Of a stretch of DNA of 64,000 nt, positions 9,524 to 20,199 are shown one piece after another. Under the pieces are notes generated by a model, which was not told the origin of the DNA, searched no databases, and was given only the letters and a program-made list of their open reading frames with translations. Source of the DNA: Verrucomicrobiales bacterium (lineage in GTDB: Bacteria; Verrucomicrobiota; Verrucomicrobiia; Verrucomicrobiales; DEV007); NCBI GenBank assembly GCA_012960505.1, contig DUBC01000036.1:180433-244432 (forward strand), given 5' to 3'. Within the stretch, counting starts at the first letter, position 1. Each line of letters opens with the position of its first letter. The translations under genes were made by a program, and so were the position numbers.

Positions 9524-9560
9524 TCATTTTCAGTAACTAATATAAATAAGATTTAAATCA

Positions 9561-10607
9561 ATGAACAAACACTACGATAAGATAATCCTTGTTTTTGTTG
9601 TGATCGTAACGGGTGCTTTAGCGGCTGTTTGGATCCCAGGTTACTTGGGACTCAAAACTAAGTTTCAAGTAGAAGAGAAGTCATCAGGTTCGGCTCTTTT
9701 TGGTAAAGCCAGCGCAGAGGGGATTCAGGAAACAATTGACCATTTGCAAAGGGACGTTAGGTGGGTGACTCCGACACTTGAAGGGGTTCCTCAGAAACCT
9801 TTACCACTTACTCGATCCATTCCGATATGGGTGCAGAATGATAAGGAGATTGATCTACTTGATCCTGACGCTCCACAGATCCGCCCTCCGCTGGATAATT
9901 CTTGGGCGCTCAAGAATGGAGAATCTGTTGGCAGGAATGATCTACTTACGCTCGATGAAGACAAGGACGGCTATAATACTTTGGAAGAGTTTAATGGAGG
10001 AAAGACGGACCCGGGCGATCCTGAAAGTCATCCCAGTTATTCGACTAAGTTAATACTTTCTGAAATTAAAGAAGACGCTTACGCTTTGATATACCGGACC
10101 GGTGATAATCCAGATGGTGAGTTCGGCGTACGCGAAGAGGCGACTCGTTATGAGGCGGATCCACCTAGGGTTCCTCCTAGAAGGAAGTCACATTTCCTTA
10201 AAATGAATACAGATTTCGGAAATCATCCAGGCCATGAAGATCGTTATAAAATCACTGCCTTTGAAAAGAAGACAGCGCCAGGCGGGGCCGGAGGCATTCC
10301 TGTTCCTGCACATTTACTCACCATTGCCGATAAAACTTCAGGAAAAGAGTTCAAGCTTGAGTATAAGAAACCAAAGTTGGAAACTATTTACTATGCTGTA
10401 ATAGATTTTCAATTGCCTGGTAGCGAATCCAAGCTAGGACCGTTCAAAGTTGGTGAAAGCTTTGAATTATCAACTGAGCCAGATGTAAAATACGAGATTA
10501 TTGAACTCCAAGGAACCCTCGAAAAGGGTGTAAAACTCCGAAAAACAGGCCCTGATGGAGCATCTCCACAGGACATAACGGTCTCAGCTGGAAAGAAAAA
10601 TGCTTAA
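9561..10607 (+). CDS. Single-pass membrane protein with a calcium-loop motif (Amuc_1099-like)
   Basis: 348 residues: a membrane helix near 8-26, then a Pro-rich exported domain. At residues 132-158 it carries a DEDKDGYNTLEEF loop followed by GGKTDPGDPESHP. This is the pattern of EF-hand-like or thrombospondin-type-3 calcium loops, and the same motif is repeated many times in the large protein at 60.3 kb. It occupies the position of Amuc_1099. The C-terminal 150 residues look beta-rich with no catalytic motif. It is probably a structural partner of the secretin just downstream. Confidence 0.68.
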   Translation: MNKHYDKIILVFVVIVTGALAAVWIPGYLGLKTKFQVEEKSSGSALFGKASAEGIQETIDHLQRDVRWVTPTLEGVPQKPLPLTRSIPIWVQNDKEIDLLDPDAPQIRPPLDNSWALKNGESVGRNDLLTLDEDKDGYNTLEEFNGGKTDPGDPESHPSYSTKLILSEIKEDAYALIYRTGDNPDGEFGVREEATRYEADPPRVPPRRKSHFLKMNTDFGNHPGHEDRYKITAFEKKTAPGGAGGIPVPAHLLTIADKTSGKEFKLEYKKPKLETIYYAVIDFQLPGSESKLGPFKVGESFELSTEPDVKYEIIELQGTLEKGVKLRKTGPDGASPQDITVSAGKKNA

Positions 10608-10709
10608 TTGAGTATTTTCGCCTTTCCAAATGGACTAAATCACCTCTATAAGTTACATTTACTAGCTAAAGAACCTCAATATCAGAATTTTATAATTTAA
10701 CTAATACCT

Positions 10710-13361
10710 ATGATTCCCTCATCACGCCTATCCAAGTTCCTTAAACAAGGGTTTAGTGTTGCTTTTATATCAGCTGCGATTTGCTCCGCAAATTTGTATG
10801 CTGGCCCGACCGGCGATGCTGCTCCACCTAAAGAAGATTCTGCCGGAGCAACAACTCTAAGTGACATTGCTGAAAGAGAAATGGTCCGCCGTTTGCAACG
10901 AGTTAAAGATGCTGAGATAGGACTTGATGAAGGTCAGACACTAGAAGCAGACAATGATTTTGATGGTGCACGTGCAAAATATAAATCAGCACTTGAAAAT
11001 ATACCGAGAGCACCACTCGTGAAATCCAAGAGGGACAGGGCAACTAAACTTTTCGCTGATGTTAGTGTAAAGTTGGCTCATCAACGTGCGACTGAGGGGC
11101 GCCGTGAAGAGGCTAAAGAATTGCTTGATGCCGTACTTGTAGATGAAGTGGCTCCTGATCATTCCGAAGCTAAGAGAATCATGCTTCGCTTGCAGGACCC
11201 TGAATGGTATAATCATGCACTGACTCCTGAGCATGTTACTAATGTTACTGAAGTTGATCGTTTGCTGAAAGTGGCCAAGGGATATTTCGATCTCGGTGAC
11301 TTTGATAATTCTGAAAAGCAGTACGATTCTGTATTACGAATTGACCGCTACAACACTGCGGCTCGTAGGGGCCAGGAAGAAATCGAGAAAGTTCGTATAG
11401 ATTATCATAAGAGTTCAAGAGCACACACACGCGGACGCCTAATGCGGCAGGTCGATGAGGCGTGGGAGACACAGGTTCCTCTCCTCTCAGTCGAGGGCCG
11501 TGACATTGGCGGAGGCGGTGATGATTCGACTGGTCGTGAATACATTGCACGTAAGCTTCGTGAGACGATAATTCCTCAAGTTCTTTTTGATGAAGCTACA
11601 ATTGATGAGGCCATTGAGTTCTTGCGTCAGAAAAGCAGGGAACATGATCCATTCGAGACTAATGAGGTAGAGAAGGGCGTTAATATTGTTCGAAGGCAAG
11701 GAGCATCTGGTCCTGACGGAGCAGCTCCTGTAGAGGAGCAAACAATTAGCCTTCGCTTAACCAATGTGCCACTCGCAGAGGCTCTCCGTTACGTTGCAGA
11801 AGGTGCTGGTATGAAGTACAAGATTGAGCCTTACACTGTGGTCATCGTTCCACTCTGGCAAGGAACTAACGATCTATATACGAGAACATTCCGTGTCCCT
11901 CCTGATTTTCTTTCATCTGCCAGTGATGGTGCTGGAGGAGGAGGAGGAGACGTTGTTGATGACCCATTCGCTACTGGCGGTGGTGATGGCGGAACAGCAC
12001 TCAAGCCACGTCAGACAGCTAAAGAAATTCTCATGTCACAGGGAATCACGTTCCCTGAAGGTGCCAGTGCATTCTTTAATCCTAGGACATCAACGCTAGT
12101 TGCCAGAAACACACAAAATAACATGGAGCTCATTGAGGTCCTCGTTCAAGAACTGTTAAAGGCAGTAGCTTCTCAGGTTTATATCACTACCAAATTTGTT
12201 GAGATTACTCAGACCAATTTGGATGAGCTTGGATTTGACTGGATGATGGGTCAGTTCAATATGCCTGGAAGCAACAGAATCTTTGGAGGCGGCGGAACGC
12301 TTGGTAACCAGCGCGGTGGTGAGTCACCAGGTAATGATTACACTTTTGTGCCACCAGGCGGTGGAGCGACTCCAATACCAACAGGTAGATTCCCTGTAAC
12401 AGCAGGACTCAGATTCGGATTGGATGGAATTCAAAGTAATGCGATTGACGGGTTACTTCAGGAGAAGCTTCTGACAAGCAATATTTCGCCTGCCATTTTT
12501 GGTGTGGGTGGAGTGCTTACCGATCCGCAATTCCAGGTAGTAATACGAGCACTCAATCAGAAGAAGGGCGCCGATTTGATGACGGCACCAAGTATCGTGA
12601 CTCGTTCAGGTCAGAGAGCAAAAATCGAAATCATTAGAGAATTCATTTATCCAACTGAGTATGATCCGCCAGAAATTCCACAGGAGTTCTTCGGTGGAGG
12701 AATTCAGGGCGGTGGTGGCCTCGGTGGTGGCCTCGGTGGCCTCGGTGGCCTCGGTGGTGGCGGTGGCGCTGCAGGTGGTTTCCCTGTAACACCAGCTAAC
12801 CCAACTTCATTTGAGATGAGACCAGTAGGTGTAACTCTTGAGGTTGATCCTGTAGTAGGAGCTGATGGATTCACTCTAGAGCTTAACATTGCTCCAGAGG
12901 TCACAGAGTTTGAAGGCTTTATTAACTACGGAAGTCCAATTCAAACAGGAGCGGTTGATGCTCTTGGTCAGCCAACGACTATTGTTCTTACTGAGAACCG
13001 CATTGAGCAGCCCGTTTTTTCTACTAGGAAGTTAACTACTTCCGTTACAATCTGGGACGGTCAAACCGTAGCAATTGGAGGTTTAATCCGCGAGGACGTT
13101 CAAAACGTTCAAGACAAGGTGCCACTCTTTGGAGATATTCCACTCATTGGAAGATTCTTCAGAACTAATTCAGAGATGCATTTCAAAAAGAATCTCATGA
13201 TATTTGTAACAGGAAGGTTGATTGACCCAGCAGGGCAGCCAATTAATTCAAATGTCACAGGAGGTGCGAATCCTGCTTCAGGAACAAGCGCAGATGGAGC
13301 AGCAATTGACCTTGGAATGGGTGCAGGAGGTGGAGCTTCCGACGCGTTATTTAATAACTAG
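10710..13361 (+). CDS. pilQ: Type II/IV secretin, PilQ-like outer-membrane channel (Amuc_1098-like)
   Basis: 883 residues. A signal peptide (hydrophobic core near residues 14-30) is followed by helical, TPR-like repeats up to about 235. A secretin/STN-type N domain follows (about 280-385, with an SLRLTNVPLAEALRYV segment), then the N1/N3 region and the C-terminal secretin domain (about 590-855). The conserved VPLFGDIPLIGRFFR motif and the ending MIFVTGRLIDP are clear. A Gly/Leu-rich tract sits inside the secretin domain. It should form the outer-membrane pore of the pilus-like machine. It is the last gene of the operon and is followed by an intrinsic terminator. Confidence 0.93.
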   Translation: MIPSSRLSKFLKQGFSVAFISAAICSANLYAGPTGDAAPPKEDSAGATTLSDIAEREMVRRLQRVKDAEIGLDEGQTLEADNDFDGARAKYKSALENIPRAPLVKSKRDRATKLFADVSVKLAHQRATEGRREEAKELLDAVLVDEVAPDHSEAKRIMLRLQDPEWYNHALTPEHVTNVTEVDRLLKVAKGYFDLGDFDNSEKQYDSVLRIDRYNTAARRGQEEIEKVRIDYHKSSRAHTRGRLMRQVDEAWETQVPLLSVEGRDIGGGGDDSTGREYIARKLRETIIPQVLFDEATIDEAIEFLRQKSREHDPFETNEVEKGVNIVRRQGASGPDGAAPVEEQTISLRLTNVPLAEALRYVAEGAGMKYKIEPYTVVIVPLWQGTNDLYTRTFRVPPDFLSSASDGAGGGGGDVVDDPFATGGGDGGTALKPRQTAKEILMSQGITFPEGASAFFNPRTSTLVARNTQNNMELIEVLVQELLKAVASQVYITTKFVEITQTNLDELGFDWMMGQFNMPGSNRIFGGGGTLGNQRGGESPGNDYTFVPPGGGATPIPTGRFPVTAGLRFGLDGIQSNAIDGLLQEKLLTSNISPAIFGVGGVLTDPQFQVVIRALNQKKGADLMTAPSIVTRSGQRAKIEIIREFIYPTEYDPPEIPQEFFGGGIQGGGGLGGGLGGLGGLGGGGGAAGGFPVTPANPTSFEMRPVGVTLEVDPVVGADGFTLELNIAPEVTEFEGFINYGSPIQTGAVDALGQPTTIVLTENRIEQPVFSTRKLTTSVTIWDGQTVAIGGLIREDVQNVQDKVPLFGDIPLIGRFFRTNSEMHFKKNLMIFVTGRLIDPAGQPINSNVTGGANPASGTSADGAAIDLGMGAGGGASDALFNN
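12710..12768 (+). repeat. Glycine-rich coding microrepeat inside the secretin
   Basis: Degenerate tandem copies of GGTGGCCTC and GGTGGT encode Gly-Gly-Leu units within the secretin domain. It is more GC-rich than the gene around it. Repeat-length change would alter a loop without shifting frame only when it occurs in 3-bp steps. Confidence 0.8.
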
Positions 13362-13390
13362 AAAGGCTCTGACCAGTTTATAATTTAATT

Positions 13391-13422
13391 AACGGGTAAG
13401 GTTACGGCCTTCCCCGTTTTTT
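13391..13422 (+). terminator. Rho-independent terminator after the secretin gene
   Basis: Stem AACGGGTAAGG (13391-13401) pairs with CCTTCCCCGTT (13408-13418) at 10 of 11 positions around a 6-nt loop, and the stem ends in a T6 run (13417-13422). It lies 30 bp after the secretin stop and separates the pilus-like operon from coaE. This is the clearest intrinsic terminator I found in the window. Confidence 0.85.
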
Positions 13423-13460
13423 GTGGTTGCGTGAAGTTTGATAAGATCCAATGTATCTAA

Positions 13461-14041
13461 ATGGTTGTCGTTGGGTTAACGGGTGGCATTGCGATGGGAA
13501 AATCAGTAGTCCTTACTGGGATAAGATCATCTATTGAAGATGCCCGAATATTTGATGCAGATCAATGCGTCAGCGAACTGTTGACACATGAAGAAATATG
13601 CGAGAAAGTATCAACTGAGTTTGGTGATTCTTCACTAACCAATGACGGTCAAATTGACCGTCATTACCTGCGAGAGCGGGCCTTCGATAGCGTTGATCAG
13701 CGTGCAAAACTTGAAGGTATCTTGCATCCGGAGGTTCATAAGGAATATTTAATGGCTCTAGATTCAGCTGAGCGAGACGATGTTCCATTCCTCATTGCTG
13801 ATATACCTTTGCTTTATGAGTCGTCACACAATTACAATCAAGATTTGACTCTTGTCGTTGCGAGTGATCATAAAGCACAAATGAAACGTCTATTGATGAG
13901 ACCGGGGATCAGTGAAGAAATGGCTCGAAAAATGATCGAAGCACAATTACCAATCAAAAAAAAAATAGAACTTGCTGACCATCTTATATGGAATTCAGGT
14001 TCGATAAAACAACTAGAGAAACAAATTTATTATTTCGCCCT

Positions 14042-14063
<22 letters not shown>
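13461..14063 (+). CDS. coaE: Dephospho-CoA kinase CoaE
   Basis: Last step of coenzyme A synthesis, ATP-dependent phosphorylation of the ribose 3'-OH of dephospho-CoA. The 200-residue length is normal. The P-loop GLTGGIAMGKS lies at residues 5-15. The FDADQCVSELL segment near 35 is the substrate-site motif, and IADIPLLYES near 110 is the CoaE signature. The C-terminus is lysine-rich. The 3' end overlaps the rho start by 22 bp in another frame, suggesting coupled expression. Confidence 0.96.
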
Positions 14064-15646
<1,583 letters not shown>

Positions 15647-15669
15647 CGAAAGTATTAGATCTGTAGGGA

Positions 15670-16791
15670 ATGGATCCTCAAAGTAAAGAGTCTTCAGTAG
15701 ATAAGGATTATGTCTATATAGACGATGACGAGTCATTGAATCGTTTTATAAACGAAATTGAAGGCTCTGGCTATACCCGCTGTGCAATTGATACTGAAGC
15801 TGACAGTTTGCATTGTTATGAAGAGAAGCTTTGTCTCATTCAGTTTGCAGTTAAAGATAGGTTTGCCATTATCGACCCTTTGAGTATTGGTGATTTATCG
15901 AGCCTTATTGACTTCATTAACAGGACCGAGGTTTGGTTGCATGGAGCGGACTTTGACATGCGCATGTTAAAACGAACTTATGGAAGCGTTCCTGAAGTAG
16001 TTTATGACACGCAGACAGCGTCTAGGCTGCTAGGAGTCAAAAAATTTGGGTTAGTTAATTTGGTAGAGAATCACTTTGGTGTTGTTCTTCCAAAAACGTC
16101 TCAAAAAGCAGATTGGGGAAAAAGACCATTATCAGAAAAGATGCTCGAATATGCAGTGAATGATGTCAGATATTTATTAAAAATGGCGGATACTCTCACA
16201 TCGCGTCTAAAGGAGTTAGAGCGGTGGGATTGGTTCCTTGAGTCATGTGAATCAGCAAAAGAGTTAGCATCTGTAATTAAAGAGAAAAACGAGGATCTGG
16301 CATGGAGGATTTCGGGATGGGGTAAGCTCGATCAGGAAGGTATGGCATTCTTGCGAGCCCTTTGGTTTTGGAGAGACGGTGAAGCGGCGAGGAGAGATAG
16401 GCCTGCTTTTAAAATTATTGGGAACCAAGATCTGTTACGTTTTTCACAGGATCTTCAGAAGGGAATTGAAGTTAAGTTGCCTTCAAGATTTCCAAGTCAG
16501 CCAGTCAAAAGATTCAAAAAAGCTATAGAATCAGTCAGAGAGTTGATGCCAGCTGATTTTCCTGAAAGGTCTAAGAGAGTCAAAGGAAAGCGTAATCCTG
16601 CGGCAGAAAAGAAATTCGATAAATTAAAGATTCTCAGAGACCGCGTCAGCGAAAGGCTCGACATTGACTCGACGCTCATTGCCTCACGGGCAACGCTGGA
16701 AAGAGTCGCTGCGTCACCTCAAGAGGCTGGTGAAATTTTACTTAATTGGCAAAAAAATTTGCTGCTAGAGGTCATTGATGTAATCCAGTAA
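15670..16791 (+). CDS. rnd: Ribonuclease D-like 3'-5' exonuclease
   Basis: 373 residues with an N-terminal DEDD exonuclease domain and a C-terminal HRDC-type domain, as in RNase D, which trims tRNA 3' ends. Exo I is IDTEADS with D41 and E43. Exo II is WLHGADFDMRML and Exo III is YAVNDVRYLL, with the Tyr of the DEDDy class. The segment KTSQKADWGKRPLS is a strong RNase D signature. It follows rho after 23 bp. The HRDC part spans about 215-290. Confidence 0.92.
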   Translation: MDPQSKESSVDKDYVYIDDDESLNRFINEIEGSGYTRCAIDTEADSLHCYEEKLCLIQFAVKDRFAIIDPLSIGDLSSLIDFINRTEVWLHGADFDMRMLKRTYGSVPEVVYDTQTASRLLGVKKFGLVNLVENHFGVVLPKTSQKADWGKRPLSEKMLEYAVNDVRYLLKMADTLTSRLKELERWDWFLESCESAKELASVIKEKNEDLAWRISGWGKLDQEGMAFLRALWFWRDGEAARRDRPAFKIIGNQDLLRFSQDLQKGIEVKLPSRFPSQPVKRFKKAIESVRELMPADFPERSKRVKGKRNPAAEKKFDKLKILRDRVSERLDIDSTLIASRATLERVAASPQEAGEILLNWQKNLLLEVIDVIQ

Positions 16792-16977
16792 GCTAATTTT
16801 TCTTTAAATACAGCTTCAGCATTACTTTTTTAGCGCTATTTTACGTAATAGAAGTAAATTATTACCGATGGATCTTATTACCTAGGAAAGACAAATACTG
16901 CCAAGAATATATTATTTGCAATAATTGATAAATTATTACTTATTGTAAAGATATATTAAATATTAATAGGACCTAAT

Positions 16978-17388
16978 ATGGCAGTACATTCAGGAAATAA
17001 TTCCAAATTTTCAAAATTACTTAAATCTGATAGATTTGAAATAGAATGTCACCAATGCGGCGGAAAATTATCGATTAGTATTGGAGAAGGCGAAAAGAAG
17101 CATGATTGTCCATTCTGTGATGAGAGTAAGATATCGAATTCTCAATCCTACAAATTGCATGTTGAGTCTCAGGTGCTGAGGTTCCCTCATTCGTTAAAGA
17201 GAGGAGAACGGACTTGGCATGATCGTCACATTAAGGATAAGCGGTCATGGATGCGGCGCAAGAAAATGCAACAATCTTTCGATAGGAGTTTTGATTTCGT
17301 AATGAATCGGACAGGGAGAATTTTTGCTTTGGTGCTGGCTGGTTTTGTGGGACTTGGTGTTATTGTCTTTGCATTAGGCAGTAATTAA
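16978..17388 (+). CDS. Hypothetical protein with N-terminal zinc ribbon and C-terminal membrane helix
   Basis: 136 residues. CHQCGG (about 23-28) and CPFC (about 43-46) make a four-cysteine zinc ribbon like those in small zinc-ribbon regulators. The middle is basic. The last 25 residues form one membrane helix, so the ribbon would face the cytoplasm as a tail-anchored protein. I do not recognise the family. The 186-bp upstream spacer is extremely AT-rich and could hold its own promoter. It is convergent with phoR. Confidence 0.75.
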   Translation: MAVHSGNNSKFSKLLKSDRFEIECHQCGGKLSISIGEGEKKHDCPFCDESKISNSQSYKLHVESQVLRFPHSLKRGERTWHDRHIKDKRSWMRRKKMQQSFDRSFDFVMNRTGRIFALVLAGFVGLGVIVFALGSN

Positions 17389-17417
17389 TTTTTTTCCTTA
17401 AAATAACACTGAATCAA

Positions 17418-18701
17418 TCATTGGTCCTTATTACTTGGCATCGTAATTTTGAAAGCTGTCATGATGCCAGGAGTGCTTTTGACGGAGACATTTCCGTCAT
17501 GAGCTTCAATGGCTCGCTTTACAATGGATAATCCGAGGCCGGTTCCTTTTTTGTCTGCGCCATGACTCTGATCGATTCTGTAGAATCTCTTAAAAATAAA
17601 TTCTAATGCATCTGAGGGTATGCCGACCCCATCATCTTTAACTGTTATGGTGTCCTCATCAGTTCCCCGGTTCAATGAAACTGTAATCTTTAGGTTAGGT
17701 TCATTATTTTCCTTTAGAGCATTTTCAATGAGATTAAAGAGGATCTGGTCCCAGTAAAAAACATCACCGTTTATGGTTGAGTTTTCAGGAAAGATCAGCT
17801 CTGCGGCGGCTTGTTTTTGCTCAAATAATGGATTCAATCGTGTGATGACTTCTTCCGTGCAGGCCCTTAAATTAAAGGGCTTTATCTGTATTGTATCTGA
17901 ATATGATTCCAGTTTAGATATGGTAAGCATGTCTTCGATGATTCGAGCTATGCGGTTACCATGCTTTTGCATTACATTTAGGAATTTAAGAGAATTTTCT
18001 TTATCGGTAATTTCACTATCGATTAAATTTTCCAGATAACCGTTAATGATTGTGAGGGGCGTACGGAGTTCATGGGATGCATTAGCCACAAAGTCTTTCC
18101 TTACCAAGTCGAGATTTCTGGCGTCAGTGACGTCTCGCAGGACAACTCTTGCGCGTGTGACTGATTTTACACCGGTCAGGGTCAGAGGTGCCACTTCGAC
18201 TTCAAGTGTCCTTGCTGAATGTTCTGAGTCATTAGGAATTTGGTGTTGGATCTCAATTGTTTCTATGCGTTGAGTGTTAATCGACTTTTGTATTAATTTG
18301 ATTAATTTTGTATTTTTGATGTAATCGACGGCGTCCAACTCGAGTGGAGGGGCTAGCCACCCAAAGAGTTTGCAAGCGCTAGGATTTGTGAAACGAATTT
18401 TAAGTCCTCGATCAAAAACGATCACAGCATCAGCGAGGCCGTTTACTACAGCGGTAATGAGGTCTTCCCTTCTTTCTACACGTTTCTCTAATGCCTCAGC
18501 TTCGAATATTTGATCAATGATTAGATTCTCGAGTTGCTGATAGGTGGAGTGATGGGCTTTAGCGGAGTGACCGGTCAATAGTTTTCTGTCGTTGCTTTTA
18601 AGGGCCAAAGCCAACTTTGAAATTCTTCGTTGGTTCTTTTTTCTCTGCAATACGAGAATAAAGAAAGGAACTGCAATTAATAGAATGTAATAAAATGTCA
18701 C
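17418..18701 (-). CDS. phoR: PhoR-like sensor histidine kinase
   Basis: 427 residues. One N-terminal membrane helix (about 3-20) is followed by a PAS domain (about 60-180). The HisKA dimerisation domain carries the phospho-acceptor His in ASHELRTPLT, and the HATPase domain has the N box NLIENALK, GVGIP and KGTGLGLSIV. This single-TM plus PAS arrangement is that of PhoR, the phosphate-limitation sensor. It overlaps phoB by 4 bp. The neighbouring Pit/DUF47, porin and ppk genes support a phosphate role, though a general PhoR-type kinase cannot be excluded by sequence alone. Confidence 0.85.
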   Translation of the reverse strand: MTFYYILLIAVPFFILVLQRKKNQRRISKLALALKSNDRKLLTGHSAKAHHSTYQQLENLIIDQIFEAEALEKRVERREDLITAVVNGLADAVIVFDRGLKIRFTNPSACKLFGWLAPPLELDAVDYIKNTKLIKLIQKSINTQRIETIEIQHQIPNDSEHSARTLEVEVAPLTLTGVKSVTRARVVLRDVTDARNLDLVRKDFVANASHELRTPLTIINGYLENLIDSEITDKENSLKFLNVMQKHGNRIARIIEDMLTISKLESYSDTIQIKPFNLRACTEEVITRLNPLFEQKQAAAELIFPENSTINGDVFYWDQILFNLIENALKENNEPNLKITVSLNRGTDEDTITVKDDGVGIPSDALEFIFKRFYRIDQSHGADKKGTGLGLSIVKRAIEAHDGNVSVKSTPGIMTAFKITMPSNKDQ

Positions 18702-19390
18702 GCGATGTTCCTGTATTGATAACCGACACCGCGAACTGTTTCAATGCAGCGTGACGAATCACCTAACTTTCCTCTGAGTCTCTTGATATGAGTGTCTAAG
18801 GTTCTCGAATTTGCGGTGTCCCGGTATCCCCAGATTTCTCGCAATAAATCTTCACGATTTTGAGTTATGTTTTCTCTCTCGATTATCAGGAGGAGTAATT
18901 TAAATTCAGTTGGAGTCAGGTCTATTTGCTCTCCAGACACAAAGCAATGAAGAGTATTTTTGTCTAGCCGGAATTTTCCTGAAGTAATAATAGAGTTTAC
19001 GGTAGTTGTTTTGATTCTCCTCAGAAGAGCCTTGACTCTGAGGACCAGTTCTTTTGGGCTGAAAGGTTTTGTTAGATAATCATCAGCTCCCATTTCTAGT
19101 CCAGTAATCACATCATCTAGCTGTGCCTTTGCGGTTAGCATTATGACTGGAATATCTTTCGTCCTGCTGTCTAGGCGCAACTCTTTAAATACAGTAAACC
19201 CATCCATTTGGGGAAGCATGAGATCCAGAATAATTAGATCTGGTCCTTTTTCTTTGGCGATTTCAAAAGCTTCGACCCCATCTTTGGTAAGCAATGTTTC
19301 CATAGACTCCCGCTCTAAATTGAAACTTATGAGTTCCCTTATGTCGGACTCATCTTCGGCTATTAAAACAGTGTACATATGATCTGACAT
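18698..19390 (-). CDS. phoB: PhoB-like response regulator (OmpR family)
   Basis: 230 residues: a receiver domain (1-120) with the acidic pair EDE, phospho-acceptor Asp in LIILDLMLPQMDG and Lys in LTAKAQ, then a winged-helix DNA-binding domain (about 130-228). The segment DLTPTEFKLLLLI and the RGVGYQYR ending are typical of PhoB. The first ATG or the internal MYTVLIAEDE ATG 12 bp later could be the start. A perfect 8-bp palindrome lies about 75 bp upstream. Its targets are probably the phosphate genes to its right. Confidence 0.87.
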   Translation of the reverse strand: MSDHMYTVLIAEDESDIRELISFNLERESMETLLTKDGVEAFEIAKEKGPDLIILDLMLPQMDGFTVFKELRLDSRTKDIPVIMLTAKAQLDDVITGLEMGADDYLTKPFSPKELVLRVKALLRRIKTTTVNSIITSGKFRLDKNTLHCFVSGEQIDLTPTEFKLLLLIIERENITQNREDLLREIWGYRDTANSRTLDTHIKRLRGKLGDSSRCIETVRGVGYQYRNIA

Positions 19391-19691
19391 TCTTGCAGTA
19401 CAGGGGATCAGATAAAATAATTAATGTTTATAATTGTGGAACAATCCAGTTATCGCAATGATTAACATTAAATCTTAATGTTGGAATTGTTAGAGTTCTT
19501 CTGCAAAGAATAAAAATAAAGCTTATTAAATTTGTTTATTTGTGGATTTCACTTGATCGATTAATTGTCGGCCAATTTCGATAAAGGGATGCGAGATGTT
19601 ATAACTTAAAAATTCCCTGAGTTTCTATAAAGAACAAGCTAGTTACATGGATTTAACCATTATATTTAATCTAGTCAGCAGTTCAGACTAA
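19391..19691. other. phoB upstream region and edge of the GC-rich block
   Basis: AT-rich spacer of about 300 bp between phoB and the ppk remnant. It contains the 19464-19482 palindrome. No gene is visible. The change towards GC-rich sequence begins near 19.69 kb, where the ppk remnant ends. Confidence 0.5.
19464..19482. promoter_or_regulatory. Perfect palindrome upstream of phoB
   Basis: AACATTAA (19464-19471) and TTAATGTT (19475-19482) are perfect inverted repeats with a 3-bp spacer, 74-92 bp upstream of the phoB start. Candidate operator for autoregulation or another regulator. It does not have the direct-repeat form of a classical PHO box. Confidence 0.45.
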
Positions 19692-19915
19692 TTAATTAAT
19701 AGTGCCGGTAGGGTTCTGTTTTCTCTTCCCCGCTGCGCGCAGCATTTCCAATCCCCCCACTTTGACCATAAAAAAAAATCATCAAGATTTGAAACTGTAA
19801 TCGCCAAAAACTTCAGCCTCTCCAGGACAGGAAGCTCCATTACCGCTGCTTCGTTGAGAACTCGATGATTAAACTCCAACCAACTCAGTTCCCTGTTGAT
19901 ATATGGGATCTGCAT
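19692..19915 (-). pseudogene. Truncated, frameshifted remnant of polyphosphate kinase
   Basis: From the ATG at 19915 the minus strand encodes [15 protein letters not shown] and then [13 protein letters not shown], the N-terminus of Ppk1. The intact copy at 24022 has [15 protein letters not shown] at the same place. After NLDDFF the frame breaks in a run of nine T. Shifting frame restores [17 protein letters not shown], and that frame then stops at 19692-19694. Only about 75 of roughly 700 residues remain, so it cannot encode a kinase. The sequence differs from the resident ppk, so it is not a recent tandem copy. It lies downstream of pit in the same orientation. Confidence 0.85.
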
Positions 19916-20199
19916 GCCAGGGGGCAACAACGTTACACTCGTCCAATGCGTAGCGGATTTTTTTTCAACAAACTTTAAAAACAACAACTAGCCAAGATCA
20001 GTTGAACTGATAATCAATCAAGCCTGAACAAAAGAGCAACCAATGGCCTTTGATCGACCAGTAGTTTGTTGCGAAAGCGTCACGTAAAGAAATTGGCAGT
20101 GAAGTAACCCCAATAATTACTGTTCCCTCATCAAACCAAAAACATAGGATCTACAGATCAGCAGTCAACCTCAATACGCTACGAGGTAGGGACGATTTA

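Noticed and set aside
13988..14041. Extended rho start upstream of MAKEKK.
   Set aside because: The extra 18 residues lie inside coaE and resemble nothing in Rho; the 14042 start gives a normal protein.
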